Assembly: GCA_030386875.1 (NCBI GenBank) | Contig: CM059572.1 | Span: forward strand, 34,469,732-34,533,731 | Length of the DNA stretch: 64,000 nucleotides | Origin: Morinoia aosen | Taxonomy: Eukaryota; Arthropoda; Malacostraca; Amphipoda; Talitridae | Reading direction: 5' to 3' | Part shown: positions 31,383 through 44,078 of the stretch, piece after piece | Numbering within the stretch: the first letter of the stretch is position 1 | How the letters are laid out: the number at the start of each line of letters is the position of its first letter | Notes under the pieces: generated by a model | What the model was told of the DNA's origin: nothing | What the model saw: the letters and a program-made list of their open reading frames with translations, nothing else | Databases searched by the model: none | Position numbers and translations under genes: made by a program

Positions 31383-31745
31383 TAGATTGGATAAGTCAGT
31401 ATAAGCCTCCTTAACCACTAGAAAGGTGTTCCAAAGAGGGGAAGGAAGAAACCATTTAGGATGAAATTGAACGGACGAGGAATGCATGTGAAAGGCATGT
31501 TCCTACACTAGATTCCCAACGCATAGGAACCGCACAATGGAAAGTTTATTAAACAGAATAAAAGTTGAGTGAGAAATTAGTAGGTGCTAAAAACAGGCCA
31601 CCAGTGAACCAAAAAAAAATGATCCGTTTCATAACAAAAAAAACGTAGTCTATTCCACCGAAAGAAGGGCCTCAGAACCTCACGTATTCCCCTAGGAGTG
31701 TTAATTCCCATAAATACACTAATTGTCTCCTCCTGAACGGTGAAG
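31383..31745 (+). repeat. Family A, copy 8
   Basis: TATAAGCCTCCTTAACCACT, GTGTTCCAAAGAGGGGAAGG, TGTTCCTACACTAGATTCCC, GCTAAAAACAGGCCACCAGT, ATTCCCATAAATACACTAAT. An 82-codon minus-strand ORF across it is not a gene. Confidence 0.85.
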
Positions 31746-32164
31746 TACATGAGTCGATATCTAAATATTTCAGCAATGAATAGCAGACGGTGAACTTTCT
31801 TCGAAGGGTGCTCTAAGATTGTCATTTGAACGCTATTGCTCTATTTTGGACGCTTTCGAAATTCGCTCGACTGCAGATTTCAATCTTTACAATCTCTGTC
31901 TCTCGATGTGCAAGCAATCAACGGTTCGTGAAGTAGAAGGAAATCTTCATCAAATGGCAGGACATTCTCACATATTTTGTGCCCACTATCGCTGAACGGT
32001 ATGGAAGCAGCAAGTGTTATATTATAAAGCAATATCGTCAGTGCACAGTGAATACCATTTAAATATTGGCTCATCACCGTGAATGTCTTTCTTCTATTTG
32101 TGTCTTAAAAATGTTTTGGTTGGTCTCTTGAGAAAATAATTTCTCGTTTCCAGCTTTCGGGAAG
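31746..32164. other. Stretch without a recognisable gene
   Basis: Nothing recognised. Confidence 0.5.
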
Positions 32165-32510
32165 CAGTAAGGACTCCAAAAAAGGAATAAATAAAGTAGT
32201 AATGGCACACCTCGCTAAGAAACGAAAGACATAGCCTATTAATGGCAAACCTCAAATAGTGTTAGTGGCTCCAAAAAACATAACAAATCAAGTAGTATTG
32301 GCACATCTCGAATAGTGGTAGCGTTTACATGAAAAGGAATGAATAAGGCAGTAACAGCACAACTCTGATAGAGGTATGGCAAATAAAGCAGTCGAGTGCA
32401 TGAGAAACCGACTCAACAAAGTAATAACGGCACAACGCAAACAGTGGTAGTGGCTCCAAGAAAAATAACAAATAAAAGGGTAATGACAATTAATGCTAGA
32501 AGCACCAAGA
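32165..32510. repeat. Degenerate tandem repeat, about 60-bp units
   Basis: About six units sharing AAATAAAGTAGTAATGGCAC, CTCGAATAGTGGTAG and TGGCTCCAAAAAACATAAC in order, with many substitutions and indels. Confidence 0.75.
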
Positions 32511-33008
32511 ACTACAATAACTTGAGTCACAAAATACACATCGTCGCAGTTTGACGGAACCACGTCGTTCAGCCCGCCAGCGCTGTGCACGAAGCTCATT
32601 ACGTCACAAAAATTACCGGTCGCAAAAGACCCTGGCGTGATGGTCGTTCCGAGTCCTCAAGTTGCAGCGGCAGCAAACTTGCCTGTATTGACGGAAGCGA
32701 AAAAGTTTCACAGCACCCTACAATTATCACACTAGAAAATGAAGGAACCCAGCATGAACCATGGTCCAACAAACTTGTGTTTGACAAGGAAAGACTCGGT
32801 TGCAAATTCTTTCAAAACCATAAAAATGAAAAGAACAAATAAGCCCTCCTAAATTGGTCAGCCGTTAGCGTTGAAAACTCGGAACCGCGGAAAGTAATTT
32901 CTTTAAAAGGATGTAAAATGACCAGACTTAGTGCCGTGCTTGTGAGGGAGCAGGTTGACCGTGCGTGCAAATTGCTCCGTTGCAAGGACTGAAGAAACGA
33001 TAAGCGGC
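32511..33008. other. Stretch without a recognisable gene
   Basis: Fairly GC-rich, with an 85-codon plus-strand ORF (32585-32842) that has no recognisable domain. Host exon or noise cannot be told apart here. Confidence 0.4.
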
Positions 33009-34098
33009 GTAAAGACAACGTAAAGGCAACGTAAAGGCAACGTAAAGGCAACGTAAAGGCAACGTAAAGGCAACGTAAAGGCAACGTAAAGGCAACGTAA
33101 AGGCAACGTAAAGGCAACGTAAAGGCAACGTAAAGGCAACGTAAAGGCAACGTAAAGGCAACGTAAAGGCAACGTAAAGGCAACGTAAAGGCAACGTAAA
33201 GGCAACGTAAAGGCAACGTAAAGGCATCGTAAAGGCATCGTAAAGGCATCGTAAAGGCATCGTAAAGGCAACGTAAAGGCAACGTAAAGGCAACGTAAAG
33301 GCAACGTAAAGGCAACGTAAAGGCAACGTAAAGGCAACGTAAAGGCAACGTAAAGGCAACGTAAAGGCAACGTAAAGGCAACGTAAAGGCAACGTAAAGG
33401 CAACGTAAAGGCAACGTAAAGGCAACGTAAAGGCAACGTAAAGGCAACGTAAAGGCAACGTAAAGGCATCGTAAAGGCATCGTAAAGGCATCGTAAAGGC
33501 ATCGTAAAGGCATCGTAAAGGCAACGTAAAGGCAACGTAAAGGCAACGTAAAGGCAACGTAAAGGCAACGTAAAGGCAACGTAAAGGCAACGTAAAGGCA
33601 ACGTAAAGGCAACGTAAAGGCAACGTAAAGGCAACGTAAAGGCAACGTAAAGGCAACGTAAAGGCAACGTAAAGGCAACGTAAAGGCAACGCAAAGGCAA
33701 CGCAAAGGCAACGCAAAGGCAACGCAAAAGCAACGTAAAGGCAACGTAAAGGCAACGTAAAGGCAACGTAAAGGCATCGTAAAGGCATCGTAAAGGCATC
33801 GTAAAGGCATCGTAAAGGCAACGTAAAGGCAACGTAAAGGCAACGTAAAGGCAACGTAAAGGCAACGTAAAGGCAACGTAAAGGCAACGTAAAGGCAACG
33901 TAAAGGCAACGTAAAGGCAACGTAAAGGCAACGTAAAGGCAACGTAAAGGCAACGTAAAGGCAACGTAAAGGCAACGTAAAGGCAACGTAAAGGCAACGT
34001 AAAGGCAACGTAAAGGCAACGTAAAGGCAACGTAAAGGCAACGTAAAGGCAACGTAAAGGCAACGTAAAGGCAACGTAAAGGCAACGTAGAGACACCG
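33009..34098. repeat. 11-bp minisatellite, about 99 units
   Basis: Unit GTAAAGGCAAC repeated with almost no indels. Variant blocks with CATC in place of CAAC lie at 33227-33260 (4 units), 33469-33513 (5) and 33777-33810 (4); a GCAAAGG block lies at about 33690-33730. Distances between block starts are 242, 308 and 550 bp, all multiples of 11. Neither strand has a stop codon in any phase of the unit, hence three overlapping ORFs of about 400-555 codons on the minus strand. Confidence 0.98.
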
Positions 34099-34226
34099 TG
34101 TAGAATAGAACAGAACGTTAGTGCGCAGAAACCCCCCAAAACGACCTCTCAATTTGCTGTTGGTGCCACCGCACCCACATTTGCCCTCCGCTGAGGGCCA
34201 GAGCTGTCGATGTCCGGGGCAGAGAG

Positions 34227-34229
<3 letters not shown>

Positions 34230-34303
<74 letters not shown>
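34230..34303. repeat. (GT)n microsatellite
   Basis: About 37 uninterrupted GT units. Confidence 0.98.
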
Positions 34304-34307
<4 letters not shown>

Positions 34308-34429
34308 CAGAGAATTTATGTGGGACGCATGAGCCTCGTGCTACTTCGCAGCCCATGGTGGTCTCGGGCTGGACCGCCACTGTGTTACTTGAAGTTCGTA
34401 AGGTAGGAGCACTGAACGTAAGAAATCGG

Positions 34430-34985
34430 TAAACAAATAGAAATGAACAAAACACGAAGACAAACAAAAAAATGAACAAACAAAAAAATTAACAAACAAA
34501 AAAATTAACAAACAAAAAATAAATAACAAAATGGAACAACAAAAAAATTATCAAAATACAAAACAAAAAAAAAACATTAAAAAACAAAAACCATAATAGA
34601 AACATAAATAATATAAATCCCAAAAACAAAACATAAAAACAGAAAAGAAAATAAGCCTATAAGTAAACACGCCAAAAAAAGAGAACAAGCATAAACGGAA
34701 AGAAAACAGAAATAAAAAACAAAAAGAACAAACAAAGAAGCAAAAAGAAAACAAAAAATTAAATAAAAACCAGAAATAAAAAAAAATGATCAAAAAGGAA
34801 ACGAGGAAAAAAGAAATTGAAAGTACTTGTTGAAAAAATCAAAAAATGGCTAAAAAGCGAAAAAATAAAAAATGAAAATGGAATGAAACGAAAAACCAGG
34901 AAAAAGGAAGGAAAAGGAAAAAACGTAAATACAGGATATAAAGAAAAAAATAAAAATATGAATAAAGAAAGACAAAAACTCATTA
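34430..34985. repeat. A-rich low-complexity sequence
   Basis: About 550 bp dominated by AAAAACAAA, AACAAAAAA and AAAATAAA runs, almost free of T- or GC-rich segments. ORFs on the minus strand are poly-Phe/Leu translations of it. Confidence 0.95.
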
Positions 34986-35135
34986 GATAAGTCAGGTGAG
35001 ACCTGCGTGAACACAACAAAGGTGTTCCAATAAGAACAATGAAGACGCGAATTAGCAAGGATTTGAGGGAACCGGGAATCAATACACAAGACGTGCTCCT
35101 ACACAAGAGCCCTTCCGCATAGAAATGTAATCCAA
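34986..35135 (+). repeat. Family A, copy 9 (5' part)
   Basis: AACAAAGGTGTTCCAATAAG, TTAGCAAGGATTTGAGGGAA, TGCTCCTACACAAGAGCCCT, CCGCATAGAAATG. The 3' half is absent. Confidence 0.75.
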
Positions 35136-38104
35136 TAAATCAGCTCGTGTCCAACAACAATAACTTTAAAAAGTAACCTTTCTATAATAGCTACACTATA
35201 AATTAGCGAGACAATGAAACGCAAATGAAATGAGAATGCAATATACGATAAACTTAAAACAGTTGTACCATCTCAAATTAAGTGAACCTCAGAGATTTCA
35301 TCAGATGAATGAGCGTAATCTAGATATAGACTCGTTTTTAAATTCCGGAATACGAGGACGACGATTTATAGAAGCTGAATTGGAAGAATAAAATGGGGAA
35401 GCTGACCTAATCTAATTTCGATTGAAGGCTTGTGATCGTCAGAATGACCCAATTTTAGGGTCGAAAATATCTTCGGTCTTAACCCTTAAAGCCAGTATTT
35501 TTGTACCCCTCATATGACCTATTACCTTGTCACCGATATCAAAGTGAGGAGGAACTGTCACTCGCAAGTTAGCTTCACTGAAGAGATTTAAAATATAAAT
35601 TTAACAAAAATAAAATATACTAAGATTGTTCTCGACCGAGGACTGTATTGTGTTGTTGAAGTAATAAGAGTTAATCTCCGAAGAAGCCCTTGAATATTCA
35701 AACAAATTCACCACTTCTATGGGCAAATGCACTAGAGACTTTCGGACATTTTTCAGATGAAGGGTAACGAGGGATAAGAATGTCCGCATTGTCTTCCGAC
35801 CGATGCTGAAATTCCAGCCGGAAATAAGAGTAGGTATCCGAAACAAAAATATTCGCAGCTTTCTGTAGCACTTCTCAGCATTCGATTTTTGTGGTTCAAG
35901 TGATAAAATTTTAACCCAAGGAAACAGAAATTTGGTTGCCTGTTAAAGGAAGTCTAGTCACTTTGAAAGATCGAATCAATATCCGTTTGAGAACTTATCC
36001 TAGCGCGTTTCAAGTTTAAAGAAAATCTCACATATTCACAACATGGAAAAACACAAAATATATTTCACAGACATCCCAAGATCTCCGTTCTCTCATCCAT
36101 TCCGCGAAATAGACCGTCCAATTCAATTAAGTTCAAACGAAAAAACTACCAGAGTAAAATAGAAACCTATACAGGCCGGTCAAATAAACGCCTTTGCTGC
36201 TCAAAATAATAAAGTAATTCATCATCGAGCACAATGCGCGGATCAACGAGAAAGTTTATTTGAATGCAGTCAATAAGAATCTTCCGCACATTTGCAAAAA
36301 AATAGGTAATTCATTCGTTGCATTGTTTTCTGGCGAAGAACTTCGACCCAAGTTTCATTCGTTGTCAAGTAGATAATTATTATGTATTTCCACGCGCGAG
36401 GTGGCTTAAAATTTTAAAATTACACAAATTACGGAAACACGTTTCTCAAGCAGTTAGACTTAGAATATGAGAGTGAACACTGAAGTTGAATATACCGCGG
36501 AATAATTTAAAGATATCAAAGGGGGGCAGCCAGCAAATAGAGGACAAAAACAAAGACCACAACCAAAGAGCTGCGAAGGGGACGCAGTTGCAACGGTTTT
36601 CCGTCACAAGATTCGATAATTGTAATCATTATTTCATGGCTTCATTTGAAATTGAAAGTGAACATTAATATACCTCACACAGTATTTATTGTCTGAATAT
36701 TTTTTTCACTGGGTCTTCTAATAGAGTGATGGGCTTAATGCGTTCTTTTTTCCAAGCTGAATTACAACTTGGAGTATTAAATTGTTTTTATGCTTCAAGG
36801 TAGATTGTACAAGCAACTTGAGGGTCTTGACATGGGACTACCTTTCGGCCCACGTTTGAAAACACATTTTTGAGTCAACGTTAGAAAATGGAGTCAAATG
36901 ACTGTCTAACTAAGTAACGGCAAGTATTTTATCAGAGGTACATCGACGAAACATCGACTTTTTCGAAATTACTCAATGCATCTCAGTTTTTGCGAAATTT
37001 GAACTCCCAACACTCTTCCATGAAATTGATTTTGGAATGCGAAAGTAATGACAAACTTGCTTTGTTAGTGCCTGGATAACTAGATGGAATTAGAATTAGA
37101 AATCTCTGTATGCCGTAAATCATATTTTATAGACTTACGATCAAGATTTTTTCAGATTTTGTCTCCTACAGTTTGAAGTTGCTGGCGTTAAAAAGCTTCC
37201 GTTTCGATCAAAGAATATTTACCCTTTTCAATAATCACTACATTCTGAACTTGATTTTTTACGAGATTTTTGACATCTGATGATTCATCTTCTATAATGA
37301 TCAGTGTCAAAATTGTGAACTTTCGAAGGAGACATATATTAAACCTTTTACGCTAACAGCTGATCAACTGAAAATATTCATCTGTATACCGTTTTTTTCC
37401 TGAGCAGTCAGAGCGGTTAATACTCGATTTGTTATTAAAATAATCTTTCCTTCCAAGTCTGTGTCTTCAAGTTCCAGTATGCTAGTCAACAGATTCAGAA
37501 TTAGTTCATTCTTTCAGTGAAAGGAAAACATTCCTCCTCGTCTTTGTTCTTGTTTCGGCTGCAAACACAGCTGCGCACAGCCTGAATCGATGCAAGTCGG
37601 CTCAACCACCCGAACGTAAAGTGTCCGACAGGTGGCACAAGTCGGAGTTAATTCTAAAACTGGGGCTCGACCTTGCCATCGGCCAAGCTCTGTACAAGAT
37701 CTCAGGCAGAGATCTGGTGTAAAGCAAAAATTTCAAAGTCTGATTCTACAGTTTTAGAATCTGTTCGCAGTGTAACGAAACTTCGAATTCTGAGACCTCT
37801 TTTCAAACTCAAGTTCGATTCTAATTTTGACTCGTTCGCTACCGAGTGGTCCGTATGAGTAGCACTAGGTAAATTGTTCATTTACGTACCAATGTAAATG
37901 ATAGGCATTTCATCTATTTCACAACCTTTGGTAAAAACAGATTGTGGCGTGACAGTTAAAATTTAGCTAGCAATTACATGTTCCACATGTCTTACAAAAG
38001 ATAGAAATGTATTAAAGCAGTAACATTGGCTTTTCGATCCTTCTACTTCCAGCCCAACCCAACCTAATAGCATCTGCGCAAATGTAGTCAACCTGTCGAC
38101 ACTT
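35136..38104. other. 3 kb without a recognisable gene
   Basis: The longest ORF has 81 codons (35601-35846, minus) with no domain. Positions 37560-37860 are richer in GC and might be a host exon or old repeat. No family recognised. Confidence 0.5.
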
Positions 38105-38300
38105 GGACTGCGGCTTGAGCCACCGGTGGCCACGGAGGATATTTTCATTATGCTGCTGATTGCCCAGTAGTCACTAACTCGATTTTCATAAATACTTGAT
38201 CACAACAAAATAAAGGCCCAATCTAGTCAATATCTGCTATTTCCAACTTCGCTTACTAAAATTGACTTTAAATTTGTGTTGAACACATTAAACTTTAGTT
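38105..38300 (-). repeat. Family B, copy 3 (reverse orientation)
   Basis: On the minus strand: AGTGACTACTGGGCAATCAG then CAGCATAATGAAAATATCC and GTGGCCACCGGTGG, matching the 3' end of the other family B copies. The only copy in this orientation. Confidence 0.7.
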
Positions 38301-38349
38301 TTACCTGCCACAGTTAAATTGTTCATGGTATGCCGAGTGCTCATATGCT

Positions 38350-38895
38350 TTAGGTAGATCAACTGTGAAGACAACTGCTTTAGGTAGGCCAGCTGTAATG
38401 TCAACTGCTTTTGGTAGGCCAGCTGTAAGGTCAACTGATTTAGATAGGCCAGCTGTGAGGTCAACTGCTTTAGGTAGGCCAGCTGTAAGGTCAACTGCTT
38501 TAGGTAGGCCAGCTGTAAGGTCAACTGCTTTAGGTAGGCCAGCTGTAAGGTCAACTGCTTTAGGTAGGCATGCTGTAAGGTCAACTGCTTTAGGTAGGCC
38601 TGCTGTAAGGTCGACTGCTTTAGGTAGGCCTGCTGTAAGGTCGACTGCTTTAGGTAGGCCTGCTGTAAGGTCGACTGCTTTAGGTAGGCCTGCTGTAAGG
38701 TCAACTGCTTTAGGTAGGCCTGCTGTAAGGTCAACTGCTTTAGGTTGGCCAGCTGTAAGGTCAACTGCTTTAGGTAGGCCTGCTGTAAGGTCGACTGCTT
38801 TAGTTAGGCCAGCTGTAAGGTCGACTGCTTTAGTTAGGCCAGCTGTAAGGTCGACTGCTTTAGGTAGGCCAGCTGTAAGGTCAACTGCTCTATGT
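38350..38895. repeat. 30-bp minisatellite, about 18 units
   Basis: Unit CTGCTTTAGGTAGGCC then (A/T)GCTGTAAGGTC(A/G)A. CCAGC versus CCTGC and TCAAC versus TCGAC variants form blocks. Because 30 is a multiple of 3, ORFs with 10-aa periods run on both strands (up to 282 codons); no start, signal or domain supports any as a gene. Confidence 0.96.
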
Positions 38896-39110
38896 ACAGT
38901 CAACTGTAAGTTAAGGGTGCGCTGTGTTATTTACATTCCATTACATTCCGCGGTGTTTTTCTTCATGTTTCCTACACTTGTGTTCAGTTTTTACGGCATG
39001 GTAGTCTTTTTGGAATTACTCCTGTACAAACACTTCCCGTCATGTACTATTATGTACACAGTTTTTATTCAATGTCTCTCAATTCTCTGTACATTTCACA
39101 GATCTTACAG

Positions 39111-39138
39111 CTTACGATGGATCGAGGTTCGAAACGTT
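39111..39138 (+). ncRNA. Degenerate hammerhead-like motif
   Basis: CTTACGA (consensus CTGANGA, with the essential third-position G changed), a weak stem-loop (GGATCGAGGTTC), then GAAAC directly followed by GTT. The same compact layout as 17489-17516, so probably a decayed Penelope-type terminus; not expected to cleave. Confidence 0.35.
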
Positions 39139-39857
39139 CACTTCAGTATTGACCAAATTCAATTTTCAACAAAATATCAAGTACTTTGGTTCTTGCCTCT
39201 AACGTTTATTTGAGATTTTGTTAGTTTAAGCTTCTTTCACCGACTCCCAACAGAAAAGTTAGGAGAATTTCAAATAATCCTTCGGGCGAATGTGAAGCTA
39301 AATCTTCAGAGAAATATTGAAGAAAGCAGTTTAGTCTGACGCTGAGACCGTGCTGGTTTGCCCACGTAATTTCACTTAATTTTTCAAAATATAATTTTAT
39401 CATACAAAGCCAAACCACGCTCGTAGCTTGAAAAACTGTAAAATTGCGCACTTATTTATTGGTGGTTGAGCTCGTTCCTTGTGCTGAACATACCTGCTTC
39501 ACGAAGAAAATAGAGCGTAAAAACTACGAGAATTAACACGTCGACTGCAATACGACCGACCCATCGGTGGGTCATTGTTAAGTTTTCCTGCTGCAAAACG
39601 ACCCATTGATAAGTCGCTTGAAAAAATTATGACAACCTTTTGATGTTAATGGTATTTAATGGATCCAGTTATTGCTTGGTATTTATAAAATTTCCAAAAA
39701 GTTTGAACTTAAACTTGAATTGAATACTGGACTTTCAGTTTAACCCATCGCAGTCGTGTTAAATAAAGCACAACGACAGGAATATTGCCGAGTAAAAACA
39801 TTGTGACTTTCGGACGTGAATATTGCATGGTGGTAACAAATTGTTACTCTGTGGCGC

Positions 39858-39955
39858 GAACTTAACACAATAAATTCACGAACTTAACACAATAAGCTAT
39901 AAGTTTACAATAAGTTCGCGAACTTAACACAATAAAACTTAACACAATAAATTGT
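39858..39955. repeat. Short AACTTAACACAATAA tandem repeat
   Basis: Four copies of AACTTAACACAATAA, two of them preceded by a TTCACG or TTCGCG spacer, one by none. Confidence 0.85.
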
Positions 39956-40027
39956 AATTGCATCTGAACACAACTTGAGGAGTCAAAGTGAGACTAGGAA
40001 GGCGAGTTAAGATAGAATGATTGAAGA

Positions 40028-40385
40028 GTTAGTTTCAGCCTCCTTCGCCACAACAAAGATGTTCAAAGAGAGGAAGGATGAAAGCACCTTTTAGCACGGA
40101 GTTAAGGGAACGCAGAATCTGTGCACAAAGTGTGTTTCCGCACAGGAACCCGTGCGCATAGAAACAGTAAGTTGAGAAGAAAGTTTAGGAAACAAAATAA
40201 AAGTTGAAGAAGAAAGTGAGAAGTGCTAAAAGACAGGACACAGTGAACCGAAAAAGATAGCACTGAACAAAACAAAAACCATTTTTAAAAAAAGGCACAC
40301 CTAACTCTTAGCTCGGAATCTAATATATTCCTCCTGAAAGTTTAATTCCCATAGACCCTATAGTTGCATCCCCCTGAGGGGTGTC
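40028..40385 (+). repeat. Family A, copy 10 (full length)
   Basis: AGTTTCAGCCTCCTTCGCCA, ATGTTCAAAGAGAGGAAGGA, CACAAAGTGTGTTTCCGCAC, GCGCATAGAAACAGTAAGTT, TAGTTGCATCCCCCTGAGGG. One of the best copies. Confidence 0.93.
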
Positions 40386-40644
40386 GAGTTAAGGTAAAAC
40401 GAGGTTATCTCAACTGAAATCCTTTTTAAGTTTTGTATCGAAATAAGCATCAAAATAAACAATGAAAGTTCAATTCCCTTCAACACAATATACGCATTAG
40501 GAATATGAATAGAATGCAAAACTGTCAAGTCGGTCATTAGAGTTGTGCACGACGCATAATCCATTGGAAACTTACAACGACGACAACAGCAAAACAGGAA
40601 AAAATAGCAAGAGGACACAATATCAATTCAGAAAACATTAATTA

Positions 40645-41005
40645 TGCGCTTTAAGCCACCCTACCTAGATCTATGGTGTTCCAAAAAGAAGAAGGCACTA
40701 TTTAGTATGTATTTGAGTAAACTGAGACCATATGCACAAGGTGTATTCCCTCACAAGATCCCCTTTGCATGGAAACCGCAAATTAGGAGGTAAGTTTGTA
40801 AAACATTATGCAAGATGAAGAAAGAAGTAATGGGAACCGAGAAACAAGACGGCGGTGAAAAGATGGTCCTTAACATAAACTCTATTCTGTTCATTTTATT
40901 CAAATAGAAGGAAGCCTACCGAACTTTCAGCTCGGAACCATCCATTTCCCCCTAAAGCGCTAATTCCCATAGGTACAATCGTTGAATCCATGTGAGGAGA
41001 TACAC
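40645..41005 (+). repeat. Family A, copy 11
   Basis: TTTAAGCCACCCTACCTAGA, GGTGTTCCAAAAAGAAGAAG, TGTATTCCCTCACAAGATCC, GCATGGAAACCGCAAATTAG, AAGCCTACCGAACTTTCAGC, TAATTCCCATAGGTACAATC. Confidence 0.9.
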
Positions 41006-43733
41006 AAGGATTATTTTATGGACAATTTTCACCGGAATCATCAGCAAAATATAAATACGGACCCCCCCACTAGGAATTAGAAAATTACGAGCACCTGTCT
41101 TCACTAGCAGAGCACGCGGTCCGCATGAGAAAAACCAAAAGAATTACATCACACCGAGTGCGATGGTAAATACTTGAACATTTATAGAAAGTCAACGGCT
41201 TAGACCGAGTTTAGTTTATACTTTTGCTTTCATCAGACCAATGCTCTTTATACGAAGTCCTTTGCTCTTATATGCCGTTATACAAGATGAAACATTCGCA
41301 GTTCGAATCAAAACGCTGGACAGCTGGTGCTCCATGCAGTATACTCGTATCAGAACGTCGAGTGCGAAGAACCATTCGCGATGTGTTGGGATCCGCGTGC
41401 TGTGCAGTCAGTCGCACAACCTCCGAAGCTTCAACAAGAAACGCGACTTGTGCCTGGCACGCCACATCACGGGACATTCTCCTACTGAGGCTCTTTGTGC
41501 GCTCTGGCACCAAATACGATGTCATTTCCCAGGCGATTGGTAGCTTCAAAACGCCGGGCGATGTTACACCGAATGTCATGGGAACTGACGACTCGGATAA
41601 ACATTTTGTGTATTTGCTTTCATATTTTGTTCGTGAATCTTAGAAAACACAGGGAAATGTGTGGGACTTTGTTCGAATCTCGAAAAATGCTGGAGTCCCT
41701 CAGTTGGTTGAATAAAATATTTACTGTTTTTTCCACAAACAATGTAGATATTGGACCCGAATTTCCCGAACATCCGAATTCAATTGAATAAGTAAAATTG
41801 CACATGATTCAACCTTCGTAGCTGTTGCATAGCTGTTATCAAAATCCTTTACAAAAGAACGAACTTCTTAGCAACATTATCTCGAGGATTGGATTTTCTA
41901 AATCACTTCCTGACTCACGTCCCTGCGCTGTCAATGATGACGGCAGAATTTAGGCTCGGTCGATAAGGTTTTCACGTTTCTAGTTTGCCTACTCCCATCC
42001 TCACTTTGGCCCTTCTTACATCAGCTTCCTCTTGTTTCACTGCATACTTCTCGATATCCTCAATCTCTCATTTTCGTTTTCTCTGTCCCAGTTTCCTCTC
42101 CAATATCGTTTGTAATGTTTGACGCCTTCGTTCTCTTCTTTAGCTTATATCACTTCTGTTTCCTTTTCAGTTTCAGTTTGCTTTTTTCTCATTCTACATT
42201 ATTGTTGTAGCTCATCTTTTTGCCTCGTACTTTCGTTAGTGCTTTCCCAAAAAGGAATTCCATTTCTTGATGCCCTCCATGATGCGCGCTGCCTCGAAAT
42301 CCAGAATACAGTTGACCATAATAGTAAGATTTGCTCAGTAAAATATTAATGTTCGTGATAGTTTTCACTCCTCGCGCACGTTCTGTCGCTGATCTCGAGT
42401 TATCTTCTTCGGACCGCCACCGGACCCTCAAAAAATCTCGCCGTATCCCAGCGACAGATGAACCTCGTAACTTTTCCAGTCGAAGGACTTGAGCACATCG
42501 ATTCAAGCAGAACTGGAAAGTTTTTACAGCCTGAAAATGTATACTTCTTGGACGCAAAGAGTTAAGTCAAATAGGAAACGAAAAAACTTTGAGGAAAGCA
42601 TGTGATAAACTTTGAAAGCCTAGATGAAAAAAACGCTATAGTCCTTTTACCAGCTGAATCGACAAAACATGGATCAGGAGACCGTCCTCGTGTGTACCTA
42701 AGTCAGTCCTTCAAGCGTTTGTACGTTCTGTGGTAGCTAAAAATACTGCAAAAAATCGCTGCTGAGATGTGAATGTTATTTACTGGGACGATGAACAACA
42801 GATTCACTTCGTTAAACGTCAAAACGATGCATCCACTTCTCGTGCGCTTCATTTCACTTCACTTGAAACACAGACTCGCTTCACGGCACAGCAAACGAAC
42901 GCTATCTCTTCTAGTGAAGTCCTCTAAACGAAACTTCAGTTTATGTGTGTAAGAATCAATTGGAGTAGCTAAAAGGAAGCAAGAGGCTTGTTAAACTCAA
43001 CCCTCTGAAGAATTACTGGCAAAGGAGTGCCTCCACCTCGTTAAGATTGGCATTCCGTGCGGAAATTTAAATTGGACGATGCAGACCTCAGTACTACAGC
43101 CACAAGTGCTTCGGACTTCCTTCTGCAGAAACCCCATCTGCGTTGGAACACAAATGGGCATTCAAGCGAAGATTAGGAAGGGGGATAATATAAAACTGCA
43201 AATAGGAAATCGAACGATGAAAGGAAAATGAAGTTGGCTTCGAACAAAAATGTTATTTCAATTAAAAGACACGAAAGAACTTTGTCACGCAGAAAAAAAC
43301 ATCGGACGGGTAATTTTGTGTTGGAATTTATCTTTCGACACCCTAAAAATGAAACAAAAATTCTGATCATTGTGGTATACCTAGTTTAAACTCTTGCGAA
43401 ATACTTCAAACCAAGCGAAAACCTGTAAAATGGCCAGTTTTCTTAGCTTGACGCGACATTAAGAATATACGTCAAAATAACAATGCCACGTCTAACTTTT
43501 TCGCCCTTGGCATGCATGTTTTTCGCCGCCCAAGGAATTAAATCACTTAGGCGGTGGAAAACATGCATGTTCCGGCGAAAAATTTTGACTGGGTGTTGGT
43601 GGTTGCAATGAAACAGCTGCCAAAGATGCCGAGAAACAAACTCGACCCAGAAACGTTCAGACTAACATAGGCTGAGCGATCGGACAATAGTTTTGCGCAG
43701 CATAACAGTAGCAGCGAACGGCGAACCAAGAAG
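41006..43733. other. 2.7 kb without a recognisable gene
   Basis: Positions 41220-41800 have overlapping ORFs on both strands (up to 139 codons) and higher GC, but no recognisable domain. A 122-codon minus-strand ORF at 42189-42557 likewise. A short imperfect hairpin lies at 43508-43570 (arms CATGCATGTTTTTCGCCGCC and GGCGGTGGAAAACATGCATG). Confidence 0.45.
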
Positions 43734-44078
43734 TACAGTGGCGCCAGAAAGTAACTCCGCACTGCCTTATTTTTTATTATACTTTAAATTATAGCAAATA
43801 TAACTAATCATTTGAAGCAAACTTTACACCATAAAATTCTACGCCTTTTAATCTATTGATATGCATTCGCAAATTAATTTTTCTGCCACCCAGTAACTGT
43901 GTAGACGTCATTTCATATGAAATGGACAAAGTCTGCAGGACAAAAAGAAACTCCGCATGGTAGGATTTTGATGTAAATATGCTACAATGTCCGCTTTTAA
44001 GCTGCGATCGGGCATTTGTAATTGTTATCAGTGCTAGTGAAGACCATAAAGTGCTAAAATCTTTAATAAATTTTAGTC

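Larger units (their letters stand above)
38896..40027. other. 1.1 kb without a recognisable gene
   Basis: Holds the degenerate hammerhead-like motif at 39111-39138 and a short AACTTAACACAATAA tandem repeat at about 39858-39955. A 76-codon minus-strand ORF has no domain. Confidence 0.5.

Noticed and set aside
32812-34479. 555-codon minus-strand ORF and two overlapping ones of about 400 codons
   Set aside because: Translations of the 11-bp array (11-aa period, all three frames open at once) and the GT microsatellite; no unique domain, no credible start.
34551-35106. Phe/Leu-rich ORFs resembling membrane proteins
   Set aside because: They come from the A-rich low-complexity tract read on the minus strand.
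38301-39213. 282- and 200-codon ORFs on opposite strands
   Set aside because: The 30-bp unit gives 10-aa repeats on both strands; no supporting signal.
41224-41643. 139-codon ORF with an opposed 103-codon ORF
   Set aside because: GC-richer and perhaps coding once, but no domain, no splice or start evidence, and both strands are equally open.
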